Shown here in pieces: positions 15,041 through 22,873 of a DNA stretch of 64,000 nt; position 1 is the stretch's first letter; each line of letters begins with the position of its first letter. Origin of the DNA: Actinoplanes sichuanensis (GTDB taxonomy: Bacteria > Actinomycetota > Actinomycetes > Mycobacteriales > Micromonosporaceae); NCBI RefSeq assembly GCF_033097365.1, contig NZ_AP028461.1, forward strand, positions 5,394,001 through 5,458,000, in the 5' to 3' direction. The position numbers and the translations under genes were made by a program. The notes below the pieces were generated by a model that was not told the DNA's origin, made no database searches, and was given only the letters and a program-made list of their open reading frames with translations.

Positions 15041-16225
15041 TTACCTGGCGGCGAGTTCCCTCGATACTCGCTGGAACAGGTCGTCCCACTGGGCGGCGAT
15101 GACGGGCATCTCGTAGCCGGCGGCGGTCGCCTTGGCCGCCGCGCCGAAGGCCGCCCGATCGGCCGGGCTGTCGATCATGCGGGACAGCCCGTCGGCCAGG
15201 CCGGGCACGTCCTCAGCCGGGATGAGCAGACCGTTCACCTCGTCCTGGACCACGTCGGCCGGGCCGGTCGGGCAGTCGAAGGACACCACCGGCAGGCCGG
15301 TGCCCATCGCCTCGAGGAGCACCATCGGCAGGCCCTCCTTGCGGGAGGACAGCACGAAGATCGACGACTTGGCGAACTCGGCGTCCAGGGTGCGCGACAT
15401 CCCGCGGAGTTTGACCACGTCACCGAGGCCGTGCTCGGCGATCTGCTCGGCCAGCTTCGGGCGCAGCTTGCCCTCGCCGAAGATGTGCAACCGCCAGTCC
15501 GGGTGTCGTTCGTGGACCCGCACCCATGCCTCGATCAGCAGGTCGAAGCCCTTCTGCCGGAACAGCCGACCGGCCGCCACCACGACCTTCGCCCGGTCAC
15601 CCTCGGGCGCCGCCTCGCGGGGCGGGATGCCGTTCGGGATGCGGGTCAGGTTGACCGTGTCGCCGACCGCCGCCCGGTACGACTCCAGGTCGGCGTGGGT
15701 CAGCACGGTCACCGCGTCGAGCCGGGGGTAGGCGCGGACGATCTGGGCCTGCAGGTTCGGCTTGTAGCTGCTGAAGTTCATATGGTCCTGACCGATCCTG
15801 ATCAGGCGACGCGGGCCGAACCAGGCGGACAGCAGATTCAGCGCGGGCCGGGTGCTGATCAGGATCCCGTCCCGCTGCGCCCGCATGTACCGGATGATCT
15901 TCAGGTCGACCATCGGGTCCCACCTGTTGTACCGGAAGTCGTTGCCGTGCGGCAGCGGGTTGGGCAGCATCCGGGTCCGGCGCAGCAGCCGGCGGCGGCG
16001 ATCCGGCTTGCCGGTCCATCGTGAGCCGTCGTTACGCAGGCCGGTGACCGAGACCAGCCGGACCCGCGGATCGAGCGGGAAGGCCGGGGTCTCCGCGGTC
16101 CGGTACACGCTGGCGATCTCGACGTCGTGGGTGGCGCACAACGCGTTGGCCTGATTGAAGACCGTACGGATCGTGCCACCGACCCCGTACGCGTTGTGGA
16201 GGAGGTACCTGATCTTCACGGGCAC
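15041..16225 (-). CDS. Glycosyltransferase family 4 (GT-B fold)
   Basis: 394 residues, GTG at 16225. The N-terminal Rossmann half begins IRYLLHNAYGVGGTIRTVFNQANAL with the GGT donor loop. The C-terminal half carries the donor-binding pattern (VVVAAGRLFRQKGFDLLIEAW, LHIFGEGKLRPKL, and SSRKEGLPMVLLEAMGTGLPVVSFD with the EX7E glutamates). It transfers a sugar from a nucleotide-activated donor to an envelope or teichoic-acid-like acceptor; the acceptor is not predictable. It stands alone, divergent from the FAD/Rieske gene. Confidence 0.9.
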   Translation of the reverse strand: MPVKIRYLLHNAYGVGGTIRTVFNQANALCATHDVEIASVYRTAETPAFPLDPRVRLVSVTGLRNDGSRWTGKPDRRRRLLRRTRMLPNPLPHGNDFRYNRWDPMVDLKIIRYMRAQRDGILISTRPALNLLSAWFGPRRLIRIGQDHMNFSSYKPNLQAQIVRAYPRLDAVTVLTHADLESYRAAVGDTVNLTRIPNGIPPREAAPEGDRAKVVVAAGRLFRQKGFDLLIEAWVRVHERHPDWRLHIFGEGKLRPKLAEQIAEHGLGDVVKLRGMSRTLDAEFAKSSIFVLSSRKEGLPMVLLEAMGTGLPVVSFDCPTGPADVVQDEVNGLLIPAEDVPGLADGLSRMIDSPADRAAFGAAAKATAAGYEMPVIAAQWDDLFQRVSRELAAR

Positions 16226-16295
16226 AACCTAGATACCGCTGTCAATCAGCTGTACGCGGCCGAATAGTCCCCGGCCATCGGGGTAGCCGACGGCC

Positions 16296-17822
16296 ATGAC
16301 AGAGCAACCCTGGGTCACCGAGGAATCCTGGTGGATGGAGTCGACATCGAGGACATCCTATCCCCGGCTCGCCGCGGACACCGCGACCGATGTCGTGGTG
16401 ATCGGCGGCGGCATCGCCGGACTGTCCGCCGCATGGGAGCTGACCGAGGCCGGCCTGCGGGTCGCGCTCGTGGAGTCGGACCGGATCGCGGCCGGCGTCA
16501 CCGGATACACCACCGCCAAACTGTCCGCCCTGCACACCCTCATCTACAGCGACCTCCGCGACACCCATGGACCAGCGACCGCCGAACTTTATGCACGCTC
16601 GCAGCGGCAGGCCATCGACCGAGTCGTCGCCGTCACCGCCCGGCTGGGCATCGACTCCGAACTGGAACGGGTGCCGGCCTTCACCTGGACCGAGTCAATC
16701 GACCAGATCGACCGGATCCGGGCCGAAGCCGACGCCGCGGCACAGGCCGGACTCGCCGCCTCGTTCGTCACGGAGACCGGGCTGCCGTTTCCGGTCGCGG
16801 GCGCGGTCCGGATCGAGGATCAGGCCCAGTTCCATCCGCGTAAGTACCTGTCGGCGCTGGCCGAGGACCTGGTCCGGCGCGGCGGGATGATCTTCGAACG
16901 GACCCGCGCGACCGGGCTCGACGACGGCAACCCCTGCACGGTCACCACCGAGAACGGCCACACGATCACCGCCGAGCAGGTGGTGGTGGCCACCCACTAC
17001 CCGGTCTTCGACCGGGCGCTGCTCTTCGCCCGTCTGGAACCGCGGCGGGAACTGGTGGTCGCCGCGCCGATCCCGGCCGGCGACGATCTCGGCGGCGTCT
17101 ACCTGACCCCGGACGACGACACCCGGTCGGTACGCACGGCGCCCTACCGCGACGGGCAGCGCCTGCTGATCGTCACCGGCGAGCACTTCACCCCCGGCGA
17201 CGACGACGTCACCCAGCGCTGGGAGCGGCTGGCGGCGTGGACTCGGGAGCGGTTCGGGGTGACCGAATTCGCCTATCGATGGGCGGCACAGGACAACACC
17301 ACCACCGACCGGGTTCCGTTCGTCGGCCGGCTGCACCCGGGCACCCGCAACGTGTACGTGGCGACCGGGTTCGGCGGCTGGGGCATGAGCACCGGCGTGA
17401 TGTCCGGGCAACTGCTGGCCGCCCGGGTCACCGGCGTCGAACCGGAGTGGAGCGGGCTCTACGACCCACTCCGCCTGCATCCGGTGCGGGAGGCCGTACC
17501 TCTGCTGAAGTCGGGGGCCGGAGTGGCCGCGCATTTCGTCGGTGACCGGCTGCGCCCGTCGCACGCCGATTCGGTCGACGACGTCGATCCGGGCACCGGA
17601 GCCGTCGTGCGGGTGCGCGGGCGGCAGTGCGCCGTCTACCGCGACGACGACGGCAAGGTCCACGCGGTGTCCGCCCGTTGCACCCACCTGGGCTGCATCG
17701 TCCGGTTCAACGACGCCGAGACCGCCTGGGAGTGCCCCTGTCACGGGTCCCGCTTCGGCGTCGACGGCCAGGTGCTGCAGGGGCCGGCCAACCGTCCACT
17801 ATCGACCGAGGAGGGTCTGTGA
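16296..17822 (+). CDS. FAD-dependent oxidoreductase (DAO family) fused to a C-terminal Rieske [2Fe-2S] domain
   Basis: 508 residues. The FAD-binding motif VVVIGGGIAGLSAAWELTEAG is near residue 29; the DAO body has YTTAKLSALHTLIY and closes with GFGGWGMSTG. Residues about 430-508 form a Rieske domain with ligands Cys462/His464 in CTHLGC and Cys480/His483 in CPCHGSRF, with Cys467 and Cys482 placed for the bridging disulfide. The same fusion occurs in a widespread, poorly studied bacterial family. The substrate is unknown, perhaps a small amine or amino acid. It is the first gene of a coupled operon, its stop overlapping the GTG of the VOC gene. Confidence 0.92.
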   Translation: MTEQPWVTEESWWMESTSRTSYPRLAADTATDVVVIGGGIAGLSAAWELTEAGLRVALVESDRIAAGVTGYTTAKLSALHTLIYSDLRDTHGPATAELYARSQRQAIDRVVAVTARLGIDSELERVPAFTWTESIDQIDRIRAEADAAAQAGLAASFVTETGLPFPVAGAVRIEDQAQFHPRKYLSALAEDLVRRGGMIFERTRATGLDDGNPCTVTTENGHTITAEQVVVATHYPVFDRALLFARLEPRRELVVAAPIPAGDDLGGVYLTPDDDTRSVRTAPYRDGQRLLIVTGEHFTPGDDDVTQRWERLAAWTRERFGVTEFAYRWAAQDNTTTDRVPFVGRLHPGTRNVYVATGFGGWGMSTGVMSGQLLAARVTGVEPEWSGLYDPLRLHPVREAVPLLKSGAGVAAHFVGDRLRPSHADSVDDVDPGTGAVVRVRGRQCAVYRDDDGKVHAVSARCTHLGCIVRFNDAETAWECPCHGSRFGVDGQVLQGPANRPLSTEEGL

Positions 17823-18205
17823 CCAGCCGATTCACCCAGTGGACGCTGGACGTGCACGATCTCGCGCGGCAGGCCGAGTTCTGGTCGGCGGCGCTCGGCT
17901 ACACGGTCGACTTCGGCGACGACGGCGACGCCCACCTGTGGCCGCCCGCCGGTGGGCTGAGCGTCTGGCTCCAGCCGACCACCGCGCCCAAGTCCGGCAA
18001 GAACCGCAACCATCCCGACCTGGTCGTCGCCGACGGTGACGTGGACGCCGAGGTGGCCCGCCTGCTGGCGCTCGGCGCGACCCCGGTCGACGTGGGTCAG
18101 ACCGGCGACGAGGGTTTCACCGTGCTGGCCGATCCGGAGGGCAACGAGTTCTGCCTGCTGCACGTTGCCGACCGCGGGCCGGGTCGATACGGTTCGGATT
18201 CGTGA
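17819..18205 (+). CDS. VOC (glyoxalase/bleomycin-resistance-like) family protein
   Basis: 128 residues, GTG at 17819 overlapping the previous stop. It has a single VOC module: TLDVHDLARQAEFWSAALGY, then HPDLVVADGDVDAEVARLLALGATPV and FTVLADPEGNEFCLL with the metal-site Glu. These small proteins bind hydrophobic or metal-chelating ligands or act as isomerases/dioxygenases. The actual ligand is unknown. Confidence 0.88.
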   Translation: MTSRFTQWTLDVHDLARQAEFWSAALGYTVDFGDDGDAHLWPPAGGLSVWLQPTTAPKSGKNRNHPDLVVADGDVDAEVARLLALGATPVDVGQTGDEGFTVLADPEGNEFCLLHVADRGPGRYGSDS

Positions 18206-19032
18206 GCAGAACTCTCGTTCTCGGCGGTGGCGGCGTCACCGGCATCGCGTGGCATCTCGGTCTGATCTGCGGCCTCCAGCGCGCCGGTGTGCGCCTCGGC
18301 GACGCCGACACGATCATCGGCACATCGGCCGGATCGGTCGTCGGCACCCTGCTGGCCGCCGGCGTCGACGTCGAGACCGCGGTGGCCCAGCAGCAGGCGG
18401 CGCCGGCCGAGCCGCCCCGCACCGGCTCCGGTCCGGGCCGTGGCGGCGAGTGGCTGACCGCGATGGCGGTGCTGCTCGACCCGTCGGTCCCGGCACGGGA
18501 GGCCCGCGCGCGGGTCGGGGCGATGGCCCTGGCCGTGGGGCTGGACGAGAACACCTACCTGACCCGGATGGCCGAGCTCCTTCCGGGCACCGAGTGGCCG
18601 GAGCGGGACCTTCGGATCGTCGTGGTCGACGCCGCCGACGGGCGGGACGTGGTGCTCGACTCCGGTTCGGGGGCGACGCTGCTGCAGGCGGTGGCGGCCA
18701 GCTGTGCCGTACCCGGTCTGATGCCGCCGGTGACCATCGGCGACCGCCGCTACATCGACGGCGGGGTGCGCCTGGGTGCCGGGGCCGACCTGGCCGCCGG
18801 CAGCCAACGTCTCGTCGTGCTCGCCCCGCTGGCGATGCTGGGCCGGGACCGGATCGTCGAGGAGATCGCGTCGACCGGCGCCGGCAAGACCCTGCTCATC
18901 GAACCGGACCAGGAGACACTGACCGCGTTCGGCCCGAACTTCATGGACGCGTCCCGCCGCCCGGCGTCGGTGCTGGCCGGACTTCGACAGGGTGCGGCGC
19001 TTGCCGACACGGTGCGTTCCGTCTGGTCCTAG
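18202..19032 (+). CDS. Patatin-like phospholipase
   Basis: 276 residues; GTG at 18202 overlaps the previous stop. Oxyanion loop GGGGVTG (residues 7-13), nucleophile in GTSAGS (Ser42), and the catalytic Asp in DGGV (Asp186) form the patatin Ser-Asp dyad. The length equals a minimal patatin domain, with no membrane anchor. It is likely an intracellular lipid acyl hydrolase. Being in the operon with an oxidoreductase and a TPR protein suggests lipid turnover under some stress, which is speculative. Confidence 0.9.
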   Translation: MSRTLVLGGGGVTGIAWHLGLICGLQRAGVRLGDADTIIGTSAGSVVGTLLAAGVDVETAVAQQQAAPAEPPRTGSGPGRGGEWLTAMAVLLDPSVPAREARARVGAMALAVGLDENTYLTRMAELLPGTEWPERDLRIVVVDAADGRDVVLDSGSGATLLQAVAASCAVPGLMPPVTIGDRRYIDGGVRLGAGADLAAGSQRLVVLAPLAMLGRDRIVEEIASTGAGKTLLIEPDQETLTAFGPNFMDASRRPASVLAGLRQGAALADTVRSVWS

Positions 19033-19041
19033 ACTGCGCCG

Positions 19042-20508
19042 GTGACGACTCCGGCTGACATGGCGTTCGGGCTGCTCCGCGAGGGCCGCTTCGGCGACGC
19101 CGAGACCTTGGTGACCCGCGAGGTCGAGGCGGTCGCCGCCCGACACGGCCACGGCAGCCCGGAATGGGCGTCGGCGCAGTGCGACCTCGGCAACGTGCTG
19201 CTCCAGGCCGACCAACTGGGCCGGGCGATCGAGTGTTTCCGGCAGGCGGCCGCGGTCGCGCCGCGTGACCACGAGACGCACAAGGACCGGTTGACCTATC
19301 GGCTCAACGTGGGCTTGGCGCTGCGGATGGCCGGGCGGCTCGACGAATCCGAGGCCGAACTGCGCAAGGGCGCCGAGGAGCGGCTGGCGTTCTACGGGCG
19401 GGAGCACGCGGGGTACGCGTTCGGCCTGGAACCACTGGCGTCGGTGCTACTGGAACGCGGCGACGTACCCGGCGCCCGGCAGGTCGTCGAGGAGACGGTC
19501 GCGAACTTCTGGAACAACGGTCACGAGCGGGTCGCCTCGGCGCTGGCGCTGCGCGCGGCGGTGGTGCTGGCCGGCGACACCGGTGAGCCGCCGTTCGCCG
19601 GCCTGGACCGGTTGCCCGACCACATCGTCGAGCAGATCGCCGCCGACGCCGGCCGGCTTCCGATCGAGGACGGCCCGGCCCGCAAGCGGCTGCTGACCGA
19701 GCTGGCCGCGGCCATGGAACAGCGTCTCGGCCCGGACCACCAGGGCACCGTGAACGCGCTGTCGACGCTGGCCAACGTGAGCCGCGACATCGGCGACGAG
19801 TCCGGCCGGGTCGACACGATCAGCCGGGTGCTGGCCGCCTACGACAGGCAGGGCCGCCAGGAGGAGGCGCTGATGGCGGCACTCGGACTGGCCATGGCGC
19901 AGGACGACGCCGGTGACACCGCCGGATCGCTGCGGACGTACGAGTCGGCGCACGAGAGGGCGCGGCGGATCGACCGTCCCGAGGTGTCGAGCCAGGTGCT
20001 GCGCAACTGGGGACTCGCGCTGAAGGAGGCCGGGCAGACCGGTCCCGCCGAGCAGCGGATGACCGAGGCCCTGGAGACGGCGCGCCGGGGCGCCGACCAC
20101 GAGACGGTCGGCCGGGCCGGGGTCGCGCTGGGCCTGTTCCTGCAGCACGAGGGCCGACTCGACGAAGCCCGCGACACCCTCGAGGAGGCGCTGGCCGTGA
20201 TGGACCCGGTGCACCGGGACGCCATCGTCGGCCGGAGTCATCTCGGTGCCGTGTTGGACGGCCGTACCTGCGGGTGCGGCGACATGCCGGAGACGATCGC
20301 CGCCGCGTTCCGCGAGTTCGTGCTCACCCGACTGCCGGCCGACCTGCTGGACCATCTGGACGTGGCGATCGTCGACGGCGACTTCAAGATCGACGTGCAT
20401 CTGCGGCGGGAGCCGACCGAGGCCGAGATCAACCGGCTCAACGAGGTGTTCGGCACCGCCCAGGCCGAGTTCCGGCACCGGCTCAGTGACTCCCGGTACG
20501 CGGGCTGA
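19042..20508 (+). CDS. Tetratricopeptide-repeat protein
   Basis: 488 residues from a GTG nine bases after the patatin stop. Multiple degenerate TPR helices (GLLREGRFGDAETLV; CDLGNVLLQADQLGRAIECF; NVGLALRMAGRLDESEAEL; VALGLFLQHEGRLDEARDTLEEAL). The last about 80 residues are a separate alpha/beta tail beginning near CGCGD that is not TPR. It is probably a scaffold. Its last 26 bases overlap the convergent response-regulator gene. Confidence 0.85.
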   Translation: MTTPADMAFGLLREGRFGDAETLVTREVEAVAARHGHGSPEWASAQCDLGNVLLQADQLGRAIECFRQAAAVAPRDHETHKDRLTYRLNVGLALRMAGRLDESEAELRKGAEERLAFYGREHAGYAFGLEPLASVLLERGDVPGARQVVEETVANFWNNGHERVASALALRAAVVLAGDTGEPPFAGLDRLPDHIVEQIAADAGRLPIEDGPARKRLLTELAAAMEQRLGPDHQGTVNALSTLANVSRDIGDESGRVDTISRVLAAYDRQGRQEEALMAALGLAMAQDDAGDTAGSLRTYESAHERARRIDRPEVSSQVLRNWGLALKEAGQTGPAEQRMTEALETARRGADHETVGRAGVALGLFLQHEGRLDEARDTLEEALAVMDPVHRDAIVGRSHLGAVLDGRTCGCGDMPETIAAAFREFVLTRLPADLLDHLDVAIVDGDFKIDVHLRREPTEAEINRLNEVFGTAQAEFRHRLSDSRYAG

Positions 20509-21151
20509 GCAGCCCCGACTCGTAGGCGAAGACGACCAGTTGGGCCCGGTCACGGGCGTGGAGTTTGGTCATCGCCCGGTTCACGTGGGTCTTGGCCGTC
20601 AGTGGGCTGATCACCATGCGGGTGGCGATCTCGCCGTTGGACAGGCCGCGCGCGACCAGCACGACCGCCTCCCGCTCGCGGTTGGTCAGCTCGGCCACGA
20701 ACCGGTTCGCCCCGCCGCCGGGTGGCTCGTTCACGTAGTGGCTGATCAGTCTCCGGGTGATCGACGGGGCTAGCAGCGCGTCACCGCGGGCGGCCACCCG
20801 TACCGAATGCAGGAAGTCGTCGGGGGTGATGTCCTTGACCAGAAAGCCCGCCGCGCCCGCCCGCAACGCCTGGAAGACGTGTTCGTCGTCGCCGTAGTTG
20901 GTGAGGATCACCACCCGGACCCCGGCGAGGGCCGGGTCCGCGGCGATCCGCCGGGTGGTCTCGATGCCGTCCATCACCGGCATCTGGATGTCGACGAGCG
21001 CCAGGTCCGGCCGGTGCATGCGGGCCAGGTCGACACCTTGTCTCCCGTCGGCCGCCTCGGCGACCACGGTGATGTCGTCCTCGGCCTCCAGCAGCGCCCG
21101 GAACCCGCTGCGCAGCAGTGGCTGGTCGTCGACGAGCAGTACCCGGATCAA
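20483..21151 (-). CDS. NarL/LuxR-family response regulator
   Basis: 222 residues. Receiver domain with acidic pocket VDD (8-9), phospho-acceptor Asp54 in ALVDIQMPVMDG, and Lys in FLVKDITPDDF. The C-terminal LuxR helix-turn-helix contains LTNREREAVVLVARGLSNGEIATRM. It pairs with the kinase just upstream, with a four-base overlap. Target genes are unknown. Confidence 0.95.
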   Translation of the reverse strand: MIRVLLVDDQPLLRSGFRALLEAEDDITVVAEAADGRQGVDLARMHRPDLALVDIQMPVMDGIETTRRIAADPALAGVRVVILTNYGDDEHVFQALRAGAAGFLVKDITPDDFLHSVRVAARGDALLAPSITRRLISHYVNEPPGGGANRFVAELTNREREAVVLVARGLSNGEIATRMVISPLTAKTHVNRAMTKLHARDRAQLVVFAYESGLLSPRTGSH

Positions 21152-22251
21152 CGGACCGGCTCCAGCGGCAGCTCGGCCTGAACGGTGAAGCCGCCCTCTC
21201 GGCGCGGCTCGGCCCGCAACCGGCCACCGAGCGCCGTCACCCGTTCCCGCATGCCCTGCAGGCCGACTCCGGGCACCGGAGTCACACCCGGTTTCGCGGT
21301 GCCGTCGTCGTCGACCCGGATGGCCAGTGCGTCCGGCCGGTAGTCGATGTGGACGGTCGCGGTCGACGCGGCGCCGTGGCGGGCCGTGTTGGTCAGTGAC
21401 TCCTGCACGATCCGGTACGCCGTCCGCCCCACCGCGTCGGGCACGTCGGCCCGCTCCCCGGCGATCGTCAATTCGGTCCGCAGCCCGATGCCCTCCGCCC
21501 CGGCCAGCAGCTCCGCCAGATGATCGAGCCCGTGCGCCGGCGGATCACCGGCCTGCCGCAACGTCGCCAGCGTGGCCCGCAACTCACCTGTCGCGGCCCG
21601 GCCCGCCGCCTGGATCGCCAGCAGCGAGTCCGGCACCTGCTCGCCCCGCTTGCGTGCCAGGTGCACCGCCACCTCGGACTGCACCTTGATGATCGAGATC
21701 TGGTGGGTGAGCGAATCGTGCAACTCCCGGGCGATGTGCAGCCGTTCCTGGGTGGCCCGCAGCCGGGCGGTCTCCTCCCGGGTCCGTTCCGCCTCGTCAG
21801 CGCGCCGCTCGGCCTGCCGCAGCGCCTCCCCGGCGAATCCCGCGGCGACCACCCAGGCCAGCTCCAGCACCCCACGGGCCTGCGCGAACGCCTCCTTGAC
21901 GGCCTGCTCGGCGGGCGACGCCAGGATCGCCACCGGCAGCGCGATCAGCAGCAGCGCGGCCGCCGCGAACGTCACCCTCCGGCGCCCGGCCCGGAATCCG
22001 CCGTAGACGGCGACCAGGAACGCGAGCGCCGGCACCGGGAACCCCACCGCCGTGTATCCGACGACGCACAACCCGGTGACGGCCAGTACCGCGCCCGGCG
22101 CCCTCCGCAGCGCGACCAGGGCCAGCCCGCTCGCCACCACCAGTGCGAACCCGAGAACGTCCAGATCGGACGGCGGGTGCCGCTGGGCGAGGGCGGCGGC
22201 CACCAGGGCACCGGTCACCCCGAGCGCGATCAACCAGTTCGCCGTCCGCAT
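21148..22251 (-). CDS. Sensor histidine kinase, HisKA_3 (NarX/DesK) type
   Basis: 367 residues. The N-terminal third is five or six membrane helices (WLIALGVTGALVAAALA, then ALVVASGLALVAL and later segments) with no large outer domain. The dimerization domain has the phospho-acceptor His178 in ARELHDSLTHQISI. The ATPase domain has the N-box ESLTNTARHG and the G-box VGLQGMRERV. It phosphorylates the regulator encoded next. DesK-like kinases sense membrane state or small molecules; the signal here is unknown. Confidence 0.95.
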   Translation of the reverse strand: MRTANWLIALGVTGALVAAALAQRHPPSDLDVLGFALVVASGLALVALRRAPGAVLAVTGLCVVGYTAVGFPVPALAFLVAVYGGFRAGRRRVTFAAAALLLIALPVAILASPAEQAVKEAFAQARGVLELAWVVAAGFAGEALRQAERRADEAERTREETARLRATQERLHIARELHDSLTHQISIIKVQSEVAVHLARKRGEQVPDSLLAIQAAGRAATGELRATLATLRQAGDPPAHGLDHLAELLAGAEGIGLRTELTIAGERADVPDAVGRTAYRIVQESLTNTARHGAASTATVHIDYRPDALAIRVDDDGTAKPGVTPVPGVGLQGMRERVTALGGRLRAEPRREGGFTVQAELPLEPVR

Positions 22252-22312
22252 AGGCGCACTTTAACGCCCGCGAGAGGAGAGAAAACTACCGCAAATGCAG
22301 TACCGACCCGGT

Positions 22313-22324
22313 GATCGTACGATC
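22313..22324. promoter_or_regulatory. Perfect 12-bp palindrome GATCGTACGATC upstream of the kinase
   Basis: It lies about 60 bp before the kinase start (22251), in the leader of the NarL/HK operon. It could be an autoregulatory site. A 12-bp palindrome alone is weak evidence. Confidence 0.3.
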
Positions 22325-22420
22325 GGAGAAGCCCTCGACCGCACCATGACCGCCCCGCCCGCGCCGCGCGACCATCCGCCCGGTCAAGGCCGCGACGCGG
22401 CCGCCGGGCTGGTTGCCCGC

Positions 22421-22560
22421 TCACCACCCGAACACCCGGCGCAACGCCGCGAACTGCCGTTTCGTCAGGAACGGCCGACCAGATCGACGCGGTCGGCGTT
22501 GCCCTTGATCAGCCACGCCCCGAGCTCGCCCGCGGTGACCCGGCGATCAGTCATGCTCAT
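22421..22560 (-). pseudogene. Short ORF with possible one-base frameshift, start coupled to the upstream acidic ORF
   Basis: From the ATG at 22560 (or 22554) the frame reads MSMTDRRVTAGELGAWLIKG and ends at 22465 after 31 codons. In the next frame it would continue with FLTKRQFAALRRVFGW to a stop at 22421-22423. The ATG lies inside the stop region of the upstream small ORF (ATGAGCATGACTGA), which suggests coupled translation. I do not recognise a function. It may be a fragment of a longer protein, or simply a 31-codon gene. Confidence 0.3.
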
Positions 22561-22717
22561 CGGGCGCACGGACGGTGGTGACCGGCGTGCTCGCGCCGCC
22601 GTGCGACGGCGTGTCCGCGGTCGGCTCGGCGTCCACCGGCATGTCCTCCGTCTCGTCGGCCCCGGTGACGTGCTGATCGGTGCTCGCGCCCGCAACGGTG
22701 CCCGGCTTCTCGTCCAC
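22547..22717 (-). CDS. Small acidic hypothetical protein
   Basis: 56 residues from a GTG at 22717 preceded by GGAAGGGG at good spacing. The product is strongly acidic and Thr/Asp-rich (HVTGADETEDMPVDAEPTAD), with no hydrophobic segment, so it is probably disordered. It shares a start-stop overlap with the next small ORF and is divergent from the MFS gene. Function unknown. The evidence is only the ribosome binding site, amino acid bias and coupling. Confidence 0.4.
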   Translation of the reverse strand: MDEKPGTVAGASTDQHVTGADETEDMPVDAEPTADTPSHGGASTPVTTVRAPDEHD

Positions 22718-22873
22718 GACTGCCCCTTCCACTCGGAACCGCTGGGATACCCGCCCAGCTCCCCGCGAACCCTCACTGCGGCCCGCCGGAACCCCATCCG
22801 CACGGCCGGCGACGGCCGTACCGCCGGAGGATCTGACGGTAGGGGAACGCCTGCCCGGGGTAGCCCTCCTCGG

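Noticed and set aside
22295..22873. N-terminal extension of the MFS transporter by about 190 residues
   Set aside because: The extension is Arg/Pro-rich without family similarity. The membrane domain begins right after the GTG at 22874.
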